NCBI GenBank assembly: GCA_938040325.1
Contig: CALHXW010000298.1
Location: 1 to 37,851, forward strand
Direction of reading: 5' to 3'
DNA length: 37,851 bases
Source: an uncultured bacterium
GTDB lineage: Bacteria > Myxococcota_A > UBA9042 > PHBI01
The first letter of the stretch is position 1. The number at the start of each line of letters is the position of its first letter. This document shows positions 1 through 9,608 of this stretch, one piece after another. Under the pieces are notes generated by a model. That model was given only the letters and a program-made list of their open reading frames with translations, did no database searches and was not told where the DNA came from. A program made the position numbers and the translations under genes.

Positions 1-128
1 TTTTCTGTGCGGGCGCACACTTCGAACGCGAATAAGAAATGACTCGGATCGAGTCGTCGGTTGCGAAGAGTGAGGGTTGCTCTGGATTCGGCGGCGTCAT
101 CGCTTTGTGATTCTGGTAGCGTGTGAGC
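1..128. other. Upstream noncoding sequence
   Basis: This stretch precedes the giant TSP3 protein. I see no coding frame, clear promoter or ribosome site in it. Confidence 0.4.
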
Positions 129-3100
129 ATGACTTCGCGCCCCTGGCTGCCTCACCATTCCGTACGCGCTGCGACAGGGTTGTTTTCGGCCCTGATCGTC
201 GCGGCGTTTGGGGCGCCCGAACCTGCCAACGGCGCGTCGTTTGACTGGACGAACGTCGACCCGGCTCTGACGTCCGGTGGCCTCTTCCTAAACGTCGATG
301 ACTCCGGCGTTAACGTCACCATCACGGTCGAAAACGCCTCGTTTTGGATCCTGCCAACCGAGGTGTACTCGGGGATCAACGACGGGGGCGCTGAGGGGGT
401 CCAGGGGATTGTCACGGTCGCGTTCGATCCACCGGTCACAAACCTGAACTTCACGTTTGGCGACATCGACCAAGCAAGCTCGACCCTCGAGTTCCGCTGG
501 GACGATGCAATGCACATCAGCGGCTCGCCCTCGATCACCGGGACGAACATCAACATCGCGCTGGATGGCTGGAGCCCTCAGTGTTGCTGGCCGGTGACAG
601 AAGGCTCAGCGGACGTCTTCTTTGACGGGGTTGTCTCAGAGGTTGTCTTCACCCATGGCCCAGGTGGGCTGGTGGGTGCGAACGCCGGCACCGTCTTGTG
701 GAGCGACTTCACCTTTGATCCCATCACAACGTGCAGCGACGGCGTGATGAACGGCGACGAGTCCGATGTCGACTGCGGCGGGCAGTGCCCGGTCCCGTGC
801 GACAGCGGCAAGCTCTGTGGTGGCGCGTCCGACTGCGCCAGCGGCGTGTGCGTCGGCGGAACCTGCGTGCAGGCATCTTGCGGCGATGGCGTCATGAACA
901 GCGACGAGTCCGACGTGGACTGCGGTGGCGCCTGCGCACCGTGCGCGATCGGACGGCTCTGCGGCAACGCAGACGATTGCGCGAGCATGGCCTGCGACGG
1001 CGTTGTCTGCGTCCAGTGCCTCGACAACATGCCGGGCGCATCCACCGACCTCGGCTGTGGCGTGCTTGCTCCGTTTTGCGTCGACCTCATCTACACGTCG
1101 ATCTGCTCCAGCTGTCTGGACACGACCTCGAGCCCTGGCGGCCAGGATGCCGGCTGCGGCAACCTCACGCCGATTTGCTCGGGGATCGGCCCTAGTACGA
1201 CCTGCGTCGAGTGCGCGACGGACGCAGACTGCCAAGCCTCGGAGGTCTGCTTTGGCGAGTCGTGCGTCGTGGCTGGCCAGACGGTCGCCGAAGATGACGC
1301 GTACCTGATCGGGGTCGGCGAGACCCTCGTGAGGGCATCTCCTGCGACCGGTTGCGCCGCCAACGACACGGTGGCGGTCGGTGGTGCTCCGAGCGTGAGT
1401 ATCGCTGGCTCGGACCTGCCGAGTCCCTCGACCGTCGGCACGCTCATGGTCGCCGCCGATGGCACGTTTTCGTTTACCCCCGTGCCCGGCTACGCGGGCG
1501 TGTTCACCGTCCCGTACGTCCTGACCGACGGTCTCGGCGGCGTAGACGAAGGCGCGCTGACGATCACGGTCAACGACCCTCCCGGACCCATCGAGCTGGG
1601 CTACCTGACTGGCCCCGGCGAGCTGGTCCAGGTCGCGCGACCCATCTTGGTGCAGAACCTTGGCCTCGTCACGGTCGATGATCCGAGCGACGGCGACACT
1701 GACGGTATCCGGTCGATTCGAGTTGCCGACGCAACGACAGGCCCCTTTGGCAGCACGGCCACGCTTGCTGCGGACGGCGTGTGCACGTTTGACGCCCAAG
1801 GCAACTTGGCGATCACGGCGCCCACCACCGGAGGCACCTCGACCTGCTGGGTTGAGGTCTGCGAGGAGCTTCCGGCCACCTCCCCCGCCGTCTGCAGCGT
1901 CGGCCAGGTCATCGTGGTCGTGGCAGTGGACGAGACCGTCGCGGTCGACGATCGCTACATCGTCGCAGTCAACACGGTGTTGAGCGTCGCCGACCCTGAT
2001 CTGGGGCTGCTCGGCAACGACTTCGTCGTCAGTGGAGGCGCACCGAACGTCGTGGTCGACAACGCACAGCTCCCCAACCCCATCACTCAAGGTACAACGA
2101 TCATAAGCGCAGATGGGACACTCGCCTTTGTCCCTGTCCCGGGCTTCGTCGGGACGGTCGGCTTCGCATACCTACTTAAGGACGGACTCGGCAACCAAGA
2201 CGATGCGGTCGTGCAGATCGTGGTCAACGACCCACCCGCTGTCGCGTCCACAAACGCAACGCTTGTCGCCGGATCGCTGCGCCGGATCCCGGTGAATGAG
2301 CTCGTGCTTGGTCCTGGGATTGTGCGCGCAGACGACCCCTTCGACGGCGACATCGACGGCTTGGTGCCGCCCACGCTGGGAACGACAGTGGCAGGCCCCT
2401 TCGCATCCTCCGCTGCGCTCGGGGTTGATGGAAGCTGCGTGCTCGACGGCGCGGACGTTGTCGTCACGGCACCGACGACCGCCGGCGTGCACCGCTGCTT
2501 CCTGCAGACGTGCGACGAGCTGCCTGCGAACACCCCGGCCGTGTGCGCACTCGCTGAGATCGAGATCTTCGTCACCCCGGATGGTCCGAGCGGAACCCTC
2601 GCGGTCGATGACGTCTACAACGCCATCGCCAACACCGTGCTCGCGGTCAACAACGTTGACGACGGCCTGCTCGCGAACGACTTCGCAGATGCTGCGACCG
2701 CGTCCGTGACGGTACCGAGCGGCGGGCTCCCGAGCTCCACCAAGGGAACGCTAGTGGTCGCCACCAACGGGACGTTCGAGTTTACGCCGGCCCCAGGCTT
2801 CACGGGCGCGGTTGTCGTCCCCTATGAGCTCACCGACGCAAACGGCATGGATACAGCGCAGGTGACCATCGTCGTCACCCAGCCCGACAGCGACGACGAC
2901 GGGCTAGAAGACAGCGTTGAGCTTGAGCTGGGGACCGACCCGCTCGACGCCGACACCGACAATGACGGACTCGCCGATGCACTTGAGATCGTCGCGGGCG
3001 ACCCGCTTGCCTACGACCTCGGACTCGACACCGACCCGCTGGATGCCGACACCGACGACGACGGACTCGCGGACGGTGCCGAGCGCCAGAGCCAGGGGCC

Positions 3101-5153
3101 CGTCACGGGCTACACCACATCCCCGGTCGACCGCGACAGCGATGGCGACGGCCTCACGGATGGGGTCGAGCTGGGAGTCGTCGCCGAGCTACCGGGGGGC
3201 GTCAGCGACGGTCCGAACCAAGTCGCGTTCAGCGGCACAGACAGCACTGTGTTCCGGCCGGACTTGGATCCCGAGTCCACGACCGATCCTGGCGACATGG
3301 ACAGCGACGACGACGGCCTAGCAGACGGCGTCGAAGACGCCGACGGCAACGGACGGCAGGACGCCACGATCGGAGCAACCGGGACCTCGGGCACCGGCGA
3401 GACCGATCCAGCAGACGCCGACAGCGACAACGACGGGGTCCGAGACGGTGTCGAGCTCGGCGTCGTGTCACCGGTTGATGCGTCGACGCTCGACTTCGTG
3501 CCCGACCAAGACCCCTCGACCGTGACCGATCCGCTCGACGTCGACACCGACGACGGTGGCGTGCCTGACGGTGTGGAGGACCTCAACCACAACGGACGCG
3601 TCGACGCTGGCGAACAAGACCCGCTCGACGCAACCGACGATGACGGCGACGACGATGGCCTAACCGAAGCCGAAGAGGCCGTGCTTGGCACAGACCCCTT
3701 CGACAACGACAGCGACGACGATGGACTCAGCGACGGCGAGGAGCTGTCGAGCGGCGTCCCCGGCGTCCTCGACGCGGACGACACCGACCCGCTCGATGCC
3801 GACAGCGATGACGATGGACTCGCTGATGGCAGCGAGATCGACAGCTCGCCGATCGACGCCGACAGCGACGATGACGGCCTGAGCGACGGACTCGAGCTTG
3901 GTGTGGACCGGCCGGTGGCGGGCGGACAGTCCGAGGGGCCGACGCCTTCTCTGTTCGCCGGGACCGACGTTCTTGCCCCGAGCTGGCAGCCCGACGCTGA
4001 CCCGTCGACGACCACTGACCCCACCCAACGAGACAGCGACGAAGACGGACTCGACGACGGGGAAGAGGATCTCGACGCCGACGGCGCGGCGACCGGGTTG
4101 GTCCTTGGAGACACCGGTACTGTCGGGGCTGGCGAGACCGATGCAAGCGTCGCCGACACCGACGGCGACGGCGTTCTCGATGGCCAAGAGGTCCTCGACG
4201 GCACGAGCGCCGTCGACGCCGACACCGACGATGGCGGGGCACCCGACGGCGCCGAGGCAGTCGCTGGCACCGATCCCCTGGACCCAGACGATGACATCAC
4301 GCCCGACGACGCCGACGGTGACCGGCTCAGCGACGCCGACGAGCTGGCGTTGGGCACCGATCCTGCCGACCGAGACACCGATAACGACGGACTGCTGGAC
4401 GGTGCCGAGACGCGCTTGAGCCCAGCGAGCGACCCCCTCGATGCTGACACCGACGACGACGGGCTCAGTGACGGCGACGAGGTGGCACTAGGGAGCGCAC
4501 CGACCCTCTTCGACACGGACAGCGACGGGATCTCCGATGGTGTCGAGGCTGGGGTTCAAGCGCCGACTGTGGGAGGCACAAGCGACAACGCCGGCATCCC
4601 CTACCGAGGCACGGCGGATGGCTTTGAGCCGGATGCAGACCCCGCCACAACGACGTCTCCGATCGACACCGACAGCGACGACGACGGGCTCTCCGATGGC
4701 GTTGAAGACCTCAACCGGGATGGGATGGCTGAGGGCCTCGAGACCGACGCGAGCACCGCGGACACCGACGGCGATGGGCTGCTCGACGGCACGGAGCTCG
4801 GCGTCACCCAGGCTGGCGTCGACACAGACCTCGCAGCGTTCGTGGCCGACGCCGACCCGAAGACGACCACCAACCCGCTAATGGCTGACTCGGATGGCGG
4901 CGGAATCGCCGATGGAGCCGAAGATCTCGACCACAACGGCCGCTTGGACGACGGCGAAGGCGACCCGCTGTGGCCCGATGATGACGTGTCGTTGCTCCCG
5001 CGTGTCAGCGGGACGGGCTGCAGCGCCTTCGGAGGTTCCAACCCAGCGCCGACCGGGTGGATAATTTTCCTCATCGCCCTCGGGTGCGCCCGAACAAGTG
5101 TGCTGCGAAGCAACAAAAGCGCGATCCATGAGTGGATCGCACGACGGCAGTAA
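129..5153 (+). CDS. Giant secreted calcium-repeat (TSP3) surface protein with MYXO-CTERM-like tail
   Basis: A protein of about 1,674 aa, probably exported and surface-anchored; its specific role is unknown. It starts with a signal peptide (Arg near the N-terminus, a hydrophobic stretch, then a small-residue ANG-A cleavage site near residue 35). A jelly-roll-like region of about 165 aa follows. Next comes a Cys-rich block (about 200-385) with two DGVMN..ESDVDCGG units, as seen in many myxobacterial surface proteins. Three cadherin/Ig-like repeats (about 387-485, 603-700, 825-917) share the pattern AVDD-Y...LLxND...GTL...P.PGF.G...Y...DG; two related Cys-containing modules sit between them. Residues 920-1617 are thrombospondin type 3 repeats (DSDDDGLSDGxE), expected to bind many Ca2+ ions. 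The C-terminus has GTGC, a short hydrophobic segment and scattered Arg, a weak MYXO-CTERM-like sorting signal. I chose ATG 129 over GTG 123; neither has a clear ribosome site. The call of a TSP3 surface protein is firm; the anchor type is inference. Confidence 0.9.
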   Translation: MTSRPWLPHHSVRAATGLFSALIVAAFGAPEPANGASFDWTNVDPALTSGGLFLNVDDSGVNVTITVENASFWILPTEVYSGINDGGAEGVQGIVTVAFDPPVTNLNFTFGDIDQASSTLEFRWDDAMHISGSPSITGTNINIALDGWSPQCCWPVTEGSADVFFDGVVSEVVFTHGPGGLVGANAGTVLWSDFTFDPITTCSDGVMNGDESDVDCGGQCPVPCDSGKLCGGASDCASGVCVGGTCVQASCGDGVMNSDESDVDCGGACAPCAIGRLCGNADDCASMACDGVVCVQCLDNMPGASTDLGCGVLAPFCVDLIYTSICSSCLDTTSSPGGQDAGCGNLTPICSGIGPSTTCVECATDADCQASEVCFGESCVVAGQTVAEDDAYLIGVGETLVRASPATGCAANDTVAVGGAPSVSIAGSDLPSPSTVGTLMVAADGTFSFTPVPGYAGVFTVPYVLTDGLGGVDEGALTITVNDPPGPIELGYLTGPGELVQVARPILVQNLGLVTVDDPSDGDTDGIRSIRVADATTGPFGSTATLAADGVCTFDAQGNLAITAPTTGGTSTCWVEVCEELPATSPAVCSVGQVIVVVAVDETVAVDDRYIVAVNTVLSVADPDLGLLGNDFVVSGGAPNVVVDNAQLPNPITQGTTIISADGTLAFVPVPGFVGTVGFAYLLKDGLGNQDDAVVQIVVNDPPAVASTNATLVAGSLRRIPVNELVLGPGIVRADDPFDGDIDGLVPPTLGTTVAGPFASSAALGVDGSCVLDGADVVVTAPTTAGVHRCFLQTCDELPANTPAVCALAEIEIFVTPDGPSGTLAVDDVYNAIANTVLAVNNVDDGLLANDFADAATASVTVPSGGLPSSTKGTLVVATNGTFEFTPAPGFTGAVVVPYELTDANGMDTAQVTIVVTQPDSDDDGLEDSVELELGTDPLDADTDNDGLADALEIVAGDPLAYDLGLDTDPLDADTDDDGLADGAERQSQGPVTGYTTSPVDRDSDGDGLTDGVELGVVAELPGGVSDGPNQVAFSGTDSTVFRPDLDPESTTDPGDMDSDDDGLADGVEDADGNGRQDATIGATGTSGTGETDPADADSDNDGVRDGVELGVVSPVDASTLDFVPDQDPSTVTDPLDVDTDDGGVPDGVEDLNHNGRVDAGEQDPLDATDDDGDDDGLTEAEEAVLGTDPFDNDSDDDGLSDGEELSSGVPGVLDADDTDPLDADSDDDGLADGSEIDSSPIDADSDDDGLSDGLELGVDRPVAGGQSEGPTPSLFAGTDVLAPSWQPDADPSTTTDPTQRDSDEDGLDDGEEDLDADGAATGLVLGDTGTVGAGETDASVADTDGDGVLDGQEVLDGTSAVDADTDDGGAPDGAEAVAGTDPLDPDDDITPDDADGDRLSDADELALGTDPADRDTDNDGLLDGAETRLSPASDPLDADTDDDGLSDGDEVALGSAPTLFDTDSDGISDGVEAGVQAPTVGGTSDNAGIPYRGTADGFEPDADPATTTSPIDTDSDDDGLSDGVEDLNRDGMAEGLETDASTADTDGDGLLDGTELGVTQAGVDTDLAAFVADADPKTTTNPLMADSDGGGIADGAEDLDHNGRLDDGEGDPLWPDDDVSLLPRVSGTGCSAFGGSNPAPTGWIIFLIALGCARTSVLRSNKSAIHEWIARRQ

Positions 5154-5312
5154 TGCATACTGCGTGTGGGGAACAGCGAATCGCGACGCCACTCTTGGGC
5201 AACCGAGAGTGGCGTCTGCACCTTCGGGCCAGCTGAGAGCGACTCTCGTGAGGGTGTCGAGCGCGAGCCAGCAACTTTGGACTCCGCGGTCAACCTCAGT
5301 GATACTCGGCGC

Positions 5313-6263
5313 ATGATCATAGGCGACGACGCTCACGAGCGCGCGCTGACGCGACTCGAAGCGTCAGCCACCGATCGAAAGGCTGGGCTGTTCGGGCCGG
5401 GGTCTGCGATGTGGAACATCTCGCGCGAGGGAGCCGTGTTTCTCGGCGGTGGTCGCGCTGCGCTTCTGCAGCTGGCCCATCCCTACGTTGCCGAGGCCAT
5501 TCGTGCGCAGTCGGCAACCCCGGACGACCTCGCCGGCCGCTTCCAGCGAACCTTCGACGCGATGTTCCAGCTCGTCTTCGGCGATGTCGACACCGCGCTG
5601 ACCTCGGCTCGACGCATCCACCGTGTCCATCGACAGATCAACGGACGCTTCTCCGAGCCCGCCGGCCGCTTCACCACTAGCGACCGTTACAACGCAAACG
5701 ACGCCGAAGCGATGCTCTGGGTCCAAGCGACGTTGACGGATACCTCGGTCAAGCTCTACGAACTGATGCTCGGGCCGCTTACCAACAACGAGGTCGAAGA
5801 TTTCTATCGGGACACCAAGCGATTCTCTACCCTCTTCGGGCTCCCGGAGTCCGTCGTGCCACGCGACTGGGCGGCTTTCCGCGCTTACTTCGACGGCATG
5901 GTGGGCTCAGACATGCTCGGACGCGGCGCCGCCACACGCACCCTGTCTCGATTCTTGATGACGCCACCGCGACGGCGCGTGACCCCCCTGTGGCGCTGGT
6001 ATCGGACCTTTAGCGCCGGACTTGTGCCCGCTGAGACACGCGGCCACTTCGATCTGACGTACGGACCCAGCGAGGCCCGCGTGTATCAAGCATCCGTGCG
6101 GTCGCTTCGGCCCATCTACCAGCGCTTGCCTGCCCAGGCGCGCTATCTCCCCGCGTATCGCGAAGCCCTCGCTCGGATCGACGGCAAGCCGCGGCCGAGT
6201 CGCACACGGTGGGTAGCCGACCGCGTCTTCCAGAGTCTCTTGACCCAGCGGCTCGCATCGTGA
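5313..6263 (+). CDS. MpaB/DUF2236 family oxygenase-like protein
   Basis: A 316-aa soluble protein of the oxygenase MpaB (DUF2236, latex-clearing-protein-related) family, whose characterised members bind b-type haem. Visible signatures are the N-terminal GPGSAMWNISREGAVFLGGG region, LLQLAHPYVAEAI with a candidate haem-ligand His, the RIHRVHRQINGR block, and WVQATLTDTSVKLYELMLG followed by FYRDTKRFSTLFGLP. There is no signal peptide or membrane segment. I start at ATG 5313 because family similarity begins just after it; the same frame is open upstream to 5166, but that extension is Arg/Ser-rich and resembles no domain. The stop overlaps the GTG start of the RNA methyltransferase by 4 bp (GTGA), so the two are probably translationally coupled. 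The substrate cannot be told from sequence. Confidence 0.85.
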   Translation: MIIGDDAHERALTRLEASATDRKAGLFGPGSAMWNISREGAVFLGGGRAALLQLAHPYVAEAIRAQSATPDDLAGRFQRTFDAMFQLVFGDVDTALTSARRIHRVHRQINGRFSEPAGRFTTSDRYNANDAEAMLWVQATLTDTSVKLYELMLGPLTNNEVEDFYRDTKRFSTLFGLPESVVPRDWAAFRAYFDGMVGSDMLGRGAATRTLSRFLMTPPRRRVTPLWRWYRTFSAGLVPAETRGHFDLTYGPSEARVYQASVRSLRPIYQRLPAQARYLPAYREALARIDGKPRPSRTRWVADRVFQSLLTQRLAS

Positions 6264-7759
6264 GCGCGATCGAGCTCGGGCACGCCCCCCGCTACGGTGA
6301 CCGCCTGACATTGCGGATCGAGCGGATCTCAACCAAGGGCGCTGGCGCCACCTCGATCGACGCGCTGGTGGGACCCCAGAAGACGCCGCGCGCGTTCACG
6401 GTGCACGTCCGCAAAGCGATGGTCGGAGACCTCGTCGATGTGGTCGTCGAAGGGCGCCGTCGGAACCGAGTCGACGCGCGGATCGAGACGATCCGCGAGC
6501 CCTCGCCACATCGCGTGAACGCTCGGTGCTCGCACTTCGGCGCGCGTGAGGAGTTCGGCAAGGGGTGCGGTGGCTGCACACTCCAAGCCCTCGCCTACCC
6601 CGCCCAGCTCGACGCGAAGCACGCCCTCATCCAAGCCGCCTTTAGCGCGGCCGAGCTGCCGACGATGCCGATCGACCCGGTCGTTGGGGCTGCCGACCCG
6701 TGGCGTTACCGCAACAAGATGGAGTTCAGCTTCGGCGACGACCGAGAGCGTCGCTTTGCGCTCGGTCTCTACCCAACAGGCTGGCGAAACGAAGTCGTGC
6801 CTCTCCGCGAGTGCCACCTCGTCTCGACAGACGGCACCGACGCGCTCACGTGGGTCCGCGACTGGTGCGCCGAGCATGGGGTCGCCGCCTACAAACCCCG
6901 TGCGAACGAAGGCTTCCTGCGGCAGCTCGTGTGGCGCAGAGCGTTCGGCACCGATGACCGCTTGCTCGACCTGGTGACCAGTCCGCTGGACGTCATCGAC
7001 TTTGACGGCCAACCGACACCCGCCGAGCAAGTCGTCGAGCGCTTCGCCAAGGAAGCGGCCGCCGCTCTGCCGCTGACGACCGTCGTGTGGACAGTGCACC
7101 GCGCAGTCCGGGGCACGCCGACACGGTTCGACTCACGCGTGCTCGTGGGCCGCGACGCCATCGATGAGGTGCTGCCTCTGTCGGACGGGCGCAAGCTGCA
7201 GCTGTCGATCAAGCCGCGAGCGTTCTTTCAGCCGAATCCGCGCCAAGCCAGCGTGCTTGCCGACCTTGTCCTTCAGCGAGCTGCCGAGGCAACGGGCGGC
7301 GAACGCGTCGACCACATCGTGGACCTCTACTGCGGCACGGGGATGTGGGCGATGGTCCTCGCTCCTCATGCGCGGCGTGTCTCGGGCCTCGAGCTGGTGC
7401 CGGCGGCCGTGGAGGCGGCAACGCGCAACGCAGCGATCAACGGGGTCGACAACGCGACGTTCGTTGCGGGTGACGTGGCCGCGCTGCTGGCCGATCCCCA
7501 GGTCGCACCCAGCCTCAAAGGCGCCGAGCTGGTCGTTGTCGACCCACCGCGCGCAGGTCTGTCGCCCAAAGCGTTGGACCAGCTCGTAGCGCTCGCGCCA
7601 CACCATATCGTGTACGTTTCGTGCAATCCGCGCACGCTGGCGACCAACCTTGCCGAGCTTGCGACCCACGGGTACCGCCCTGTTGGCGCGGTCACTCCTG
7701 TCGACCAGTTTCCCCACACACCGCATGTGGAGTGCGTCGCCCTCCTCGAGAAAGCATGA
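6260..7759 (+). CDS. Class I SAM-dependent uracil-C5 RNA methyltransferase (RlmD/RumA/TrmA type)
   Basis: A 499-aa enzyme that should methylate C5 of a uridine in rRNA or tRNA. The N-terminus (about 10-75) looks like a TRAM RNA-binding domain. A [4Fe-4S] motif follows: Cys90, Cys103, Cys106 (KGCGGC) and Cys185 (RECHL), as in RumA/RlmD. The catalytic domain has the FFQPNPRQ motif, the SAM-binding DLYCGTGMW motif, DPPRAGLSP, and YVSCNPRTLA, whose Cys455 is the expected nucleophile on C6 of uracil. All key residues are present, so it should be active. I chose GTG 6260, which overlaps the upstream stop as GTGA; an earlier in-frame start at 6209 would lie deep inside the previous gene. The stop overlaps the next gene as ATGA. 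The Fe-S cysteines favour RlmD over TrmA, but the target base is not determined. Confidence 0.95.
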   Translation: MSAIELGHAPRYGDRLTLRIERISTKGAGATSIDALVGPQKTPRAFTVHVRKAMVGDLVDVVVEGRRRNRVDARIETIREPSPHRVNARCSHFGAREEFGKGCGGCTLQALAYPAQLDAKHALIQAAFSAAELPTMPIDPVVGAADPWRYRNKMEFSFGDDRERRFALGLYPTGWRNEVVPLRECHLVSTDGTDALTWVRDWCAEHGVAAYKPRANEGFLRQLVWRRAFGTDDRLLDLVTSPLDVIDFDGQPTPAEQVVERFAKEAAAALPLTTVVWTVHRAVRGTPTRFDSRVLVGRDAIDEVLPLSDGRKLQLSIKPRAFFQPNPRQASVLADLVLQRAAEATGGERVDHIVDLYCGTGMWAMVLAPHARRVSGLELVPAAVEAATRNAAINGVDNATFVAGDVAALLADPQVAPSLKGAELVVVDPPRAGLSPKALDQLVALAPHHIVYVSCNPRTLATNLAELATHGYRPVGAVTPVDQFPHTPHVECVALLEKA

Positions 7760-8685
7760 AGACGAACACCGCCACCTCATTGCTCGCGCTTGCTGCGCTC
7801 GTTCCGCTCACGATGACGACCGGTTGCCGAACGTCGAATGACTCACAGGTCGCTCGTGCCCGTATCAGCATCGAGCTGGCGTTCGCCGACGGCATCGACA
7901 TGGCCCACGCAGCCTCGATCCTTGCGAGTCGGATCCGGTCGACGGCGCTCGGCGCCAAGAGTCCTGAGATCGGCCTCGATATTCGGGTGGACGGCACCAA
8001 GCTGATGGCCAGCGGCAACCTCCGCGTCCCGGCTCCCTGCACCGCAGACGCCTACGAGGGAATTGTTGCCGCTATCAAGGCCCGCATCGAGCTGCCTGGC
8101 TCGCACTTCGAGCTGCGTGAGCCGAGCAAGTTGGCTACCCGCGAGGTGGCCGACGCGCTGAGAAAGCGACTCTTCAAGGTCGAGCGGCCGGGCGTCACGA
8201 TCAGCAGCGTGAAGTCCAAAAACACCATCCAGGTCGTTGGCGTTGGTGCGGCAGAGCTCGCCGGCCACCTCGAAGAGCTAAGAAACGAGACCACCCACAT
8301 CTTCAGCGAGCAAGCACCGGACGGGGCGACCAACCTCTTCATCTGCAAAGACTCTGGACTCGACGGACGGCGGCTCAACTCCGCAACCGTCGAAGACACC
8401 AGCAACGTCGTGCTGCGCTTCGACGATGACGGTGCCGCATGGCTGAGACGTGCTACTGGAGAGGCTGACGGTAGCCCATTGCTGGTCATCATCGACGGCG
8501 CGCTCTTTGCGGCTCCACGCATGATGGAGTTCATCCGCGACGGCAAGGTCACGCTGTCCCTTCCACCCGCTGACGCCCAACGTGCCCGTCAGTTTGCGAC
8601 GGCCCTCGCCGTTGCGGCGTTCCCAGAGCCACCAGTCACAACGACCGTGACGGGCACCTGCGCAGAGACACCGGCCGCGCTCTAG
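7756..8685 (+). CDS. Lipoprotein with SecD-P1-head-like domain
   Basis: A 309-aa predicted lipoprotein: short Lys-containing N-terminus, hydrophobic core and lipobox TTGC with acylated Cys23. The C-terminal half (about 215-295) has VVLRFDDDGAAWLRR, then LLVIIDGALFAAPRM and IRDGKVTLSLPP, the order and spacing of the P1 head subdomain of SecD (fD..G...f, iDG.v.saP.v, G...i.g). The N-terminal part also resembles the P1 base. There are no SecD membrane helices, so this is a free-standing periplasmic module, not a translocase subunit. ATG 7756 overlaps the stop of the methyltransferase gene (ATGA), so it closes a three-gene operon. The stop lies in a CTAG that also serves as stop codon for the convergent gene. 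The lipoprotein call is strong; the domain assignment is by eye. Confidence 0.75.
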   Translation: MKTNTATSLLALAALVPLTMTTGCRTSNDSQVARARISIELAFADGIDMAHAASILASRIRSTALGAKSPEIGLDIRVDGTKLMASGNLRVPAPCTADAYEGIVAAIKARIELPGSHFELREPSKLATREVADALRKRLFKVERPGVTISSVKSKNTIQVVGVGAAELAGHLEELRNETTHIFSEQAPDGATNLFICKDSGLDGRRLNSATVEDTSNVVLRFDDDGAAWLRRATGEADGSPLLVIIDGALFAAPRMMEFIRDGKVTLSLPPADAQRARQFATALAVAAFPEPPVTTTVTGTCAETPAAL

Positions 8686-9557
8686 CGGCGTCGCAGGCCC
8701 AGGCGGACGTGGAGAGCTTCGTGGTCAGACATCGGCGCTGCTTGGTCAACGATCACGTTCGCCGCAAGCGGAGCCACCGAGACATGAGCGCCATCGCGAA
8801 CGTAGAGCCGGTCGAAGCGCTCACACTCGCTGTTTGGAACGTAGGGGTTGTCTGGCCGGTAGGTCGCGTCGGGGCGGTCTAGCTCTTCGCTGGCATCGCG
8901 GAACCCGTGGGCCCGCAGCGCACGATGGGCAGCGACGTCTTCGGCGCTGTTGCCGTGGAAGTTGAAGTCGCCCATCAGCAGCACGGGGGCCGAGATGGAC
9001 TCGGCGGCCTCCAAGATCTGGTCGAGCTGGCTGCGGCGCACAGGCGCATGCTTGAGCCCAGCTTGCAGGTGCGTGTTGAGCACGGCGACAGGGCCGGTCT
9101 CGACGGGTACTTCGACAGCGAGCAGCCCCTTCGTCTTGAGCCGGTCCCAGCTTGCCGCGCGACTGAAGCGTCGCAGCGAGTCCCCTAGCAGCTTCGCCCC
9201 GCGACGCAGACGGTCGGGCAACTGGACGCCAAGCCCGGAGTCCACCATCCGCGCGTTGTTGGCGCGCCGTGTGTCCGCCGGCAACGCCCACTGAAGGGTC
9301 TCGTTGAGCAGCGCTTCGGGTGCGCCGGCCCACAGCTCTTGGAGCGCGACGATGTCGTACTGCGACTCATCGAGGTGGCGCGAGATTCGCTTGAAACGGC
9401 GCTTGCGGTGTTTTGCCAGCGGCCAGCGGAACCCCCACGTGTTGAGGGTCAGCACGTCGAGCGTGACCTTTGGAAGCTCAAATCCACTTTGGGTTGTTGC
9501 TGTCACTCGCGCCTCGTGTCGCTGCATCCGTTGTCGGGCCTTACAAGGTACGTACAT
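8682..9557 (-). CDS. Endonuclease/exonuclease/phosphatase family phosphodiesterase, neutral-sphingomyelinase-like
   Basis: About 291 aa, metal-dependent phosphodiesterase of the EEP fold. All core motifs are present in order: LNTWGFRW (Asn ligand), VALQELW (catalytic Glu), VAVLNTHLQAG, LLMGDFNFHG (GDFN), DRLYVR and MSDHEALHV (SDHE). The first segment, LNTWG followed by KHRKRR and then a conserved hydrophobic helix before the Glu, resembles neutral sphingomyelinases more than DNA repair exonucleases, so a phospholipid or sphingolipid headgroup is a reasonable but unproven substrate. No convincing signal peptide is visible. I chose ATG 9557 because AGG sits 6 nt upstream; ATG 9527 is the alternative and would drop ten residues. 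It converges on the SecD-like lipoprotein gene with overlapping stop codons. Confidence 0.85.
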   Translation of the reverse strand: MYVPCKARQRMQRHEARVTATTQSGFELPKVTLDVLTLNTWGFRWPLAKHRKRRFKRISRHLDESQYDIVALQELWAGAPEALLNETLQWALPADTRRANNARMVDSGLGVQLPDRLRRGAKLLGDSLRRFSRAASWDRLKTKGLLAVEVPVETGPVAVLNTHLQAGLKHAPVRRSQLDQILEAAESISAPVLLMGDFNFHGNSAEDVAAHRALRAHGFRDASEELDRPDATYRPDNPYVPNSECERFDRLYVRDGAHVSVAPLAANVIVDQAAPMSDHEALHVRLGLRRR

Positions 9558-9608
9558 CGCCGACCTGCGGAAACAGCGGACTTTCGTTGGGGTGCGAAGT
9601 CCGTAACC

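Noticed and set aside
636-4516. Long minus-strand open frames opposite the giant TSP3 protein (636-2090 and 3110-4516)
   Set aside because: They are Ser/Arg/Val-rich mirror images of the Asp/Gly repeat codons; no signal peptide, domain or ribosome site, whereas the plus frame shows clear domains throughout.
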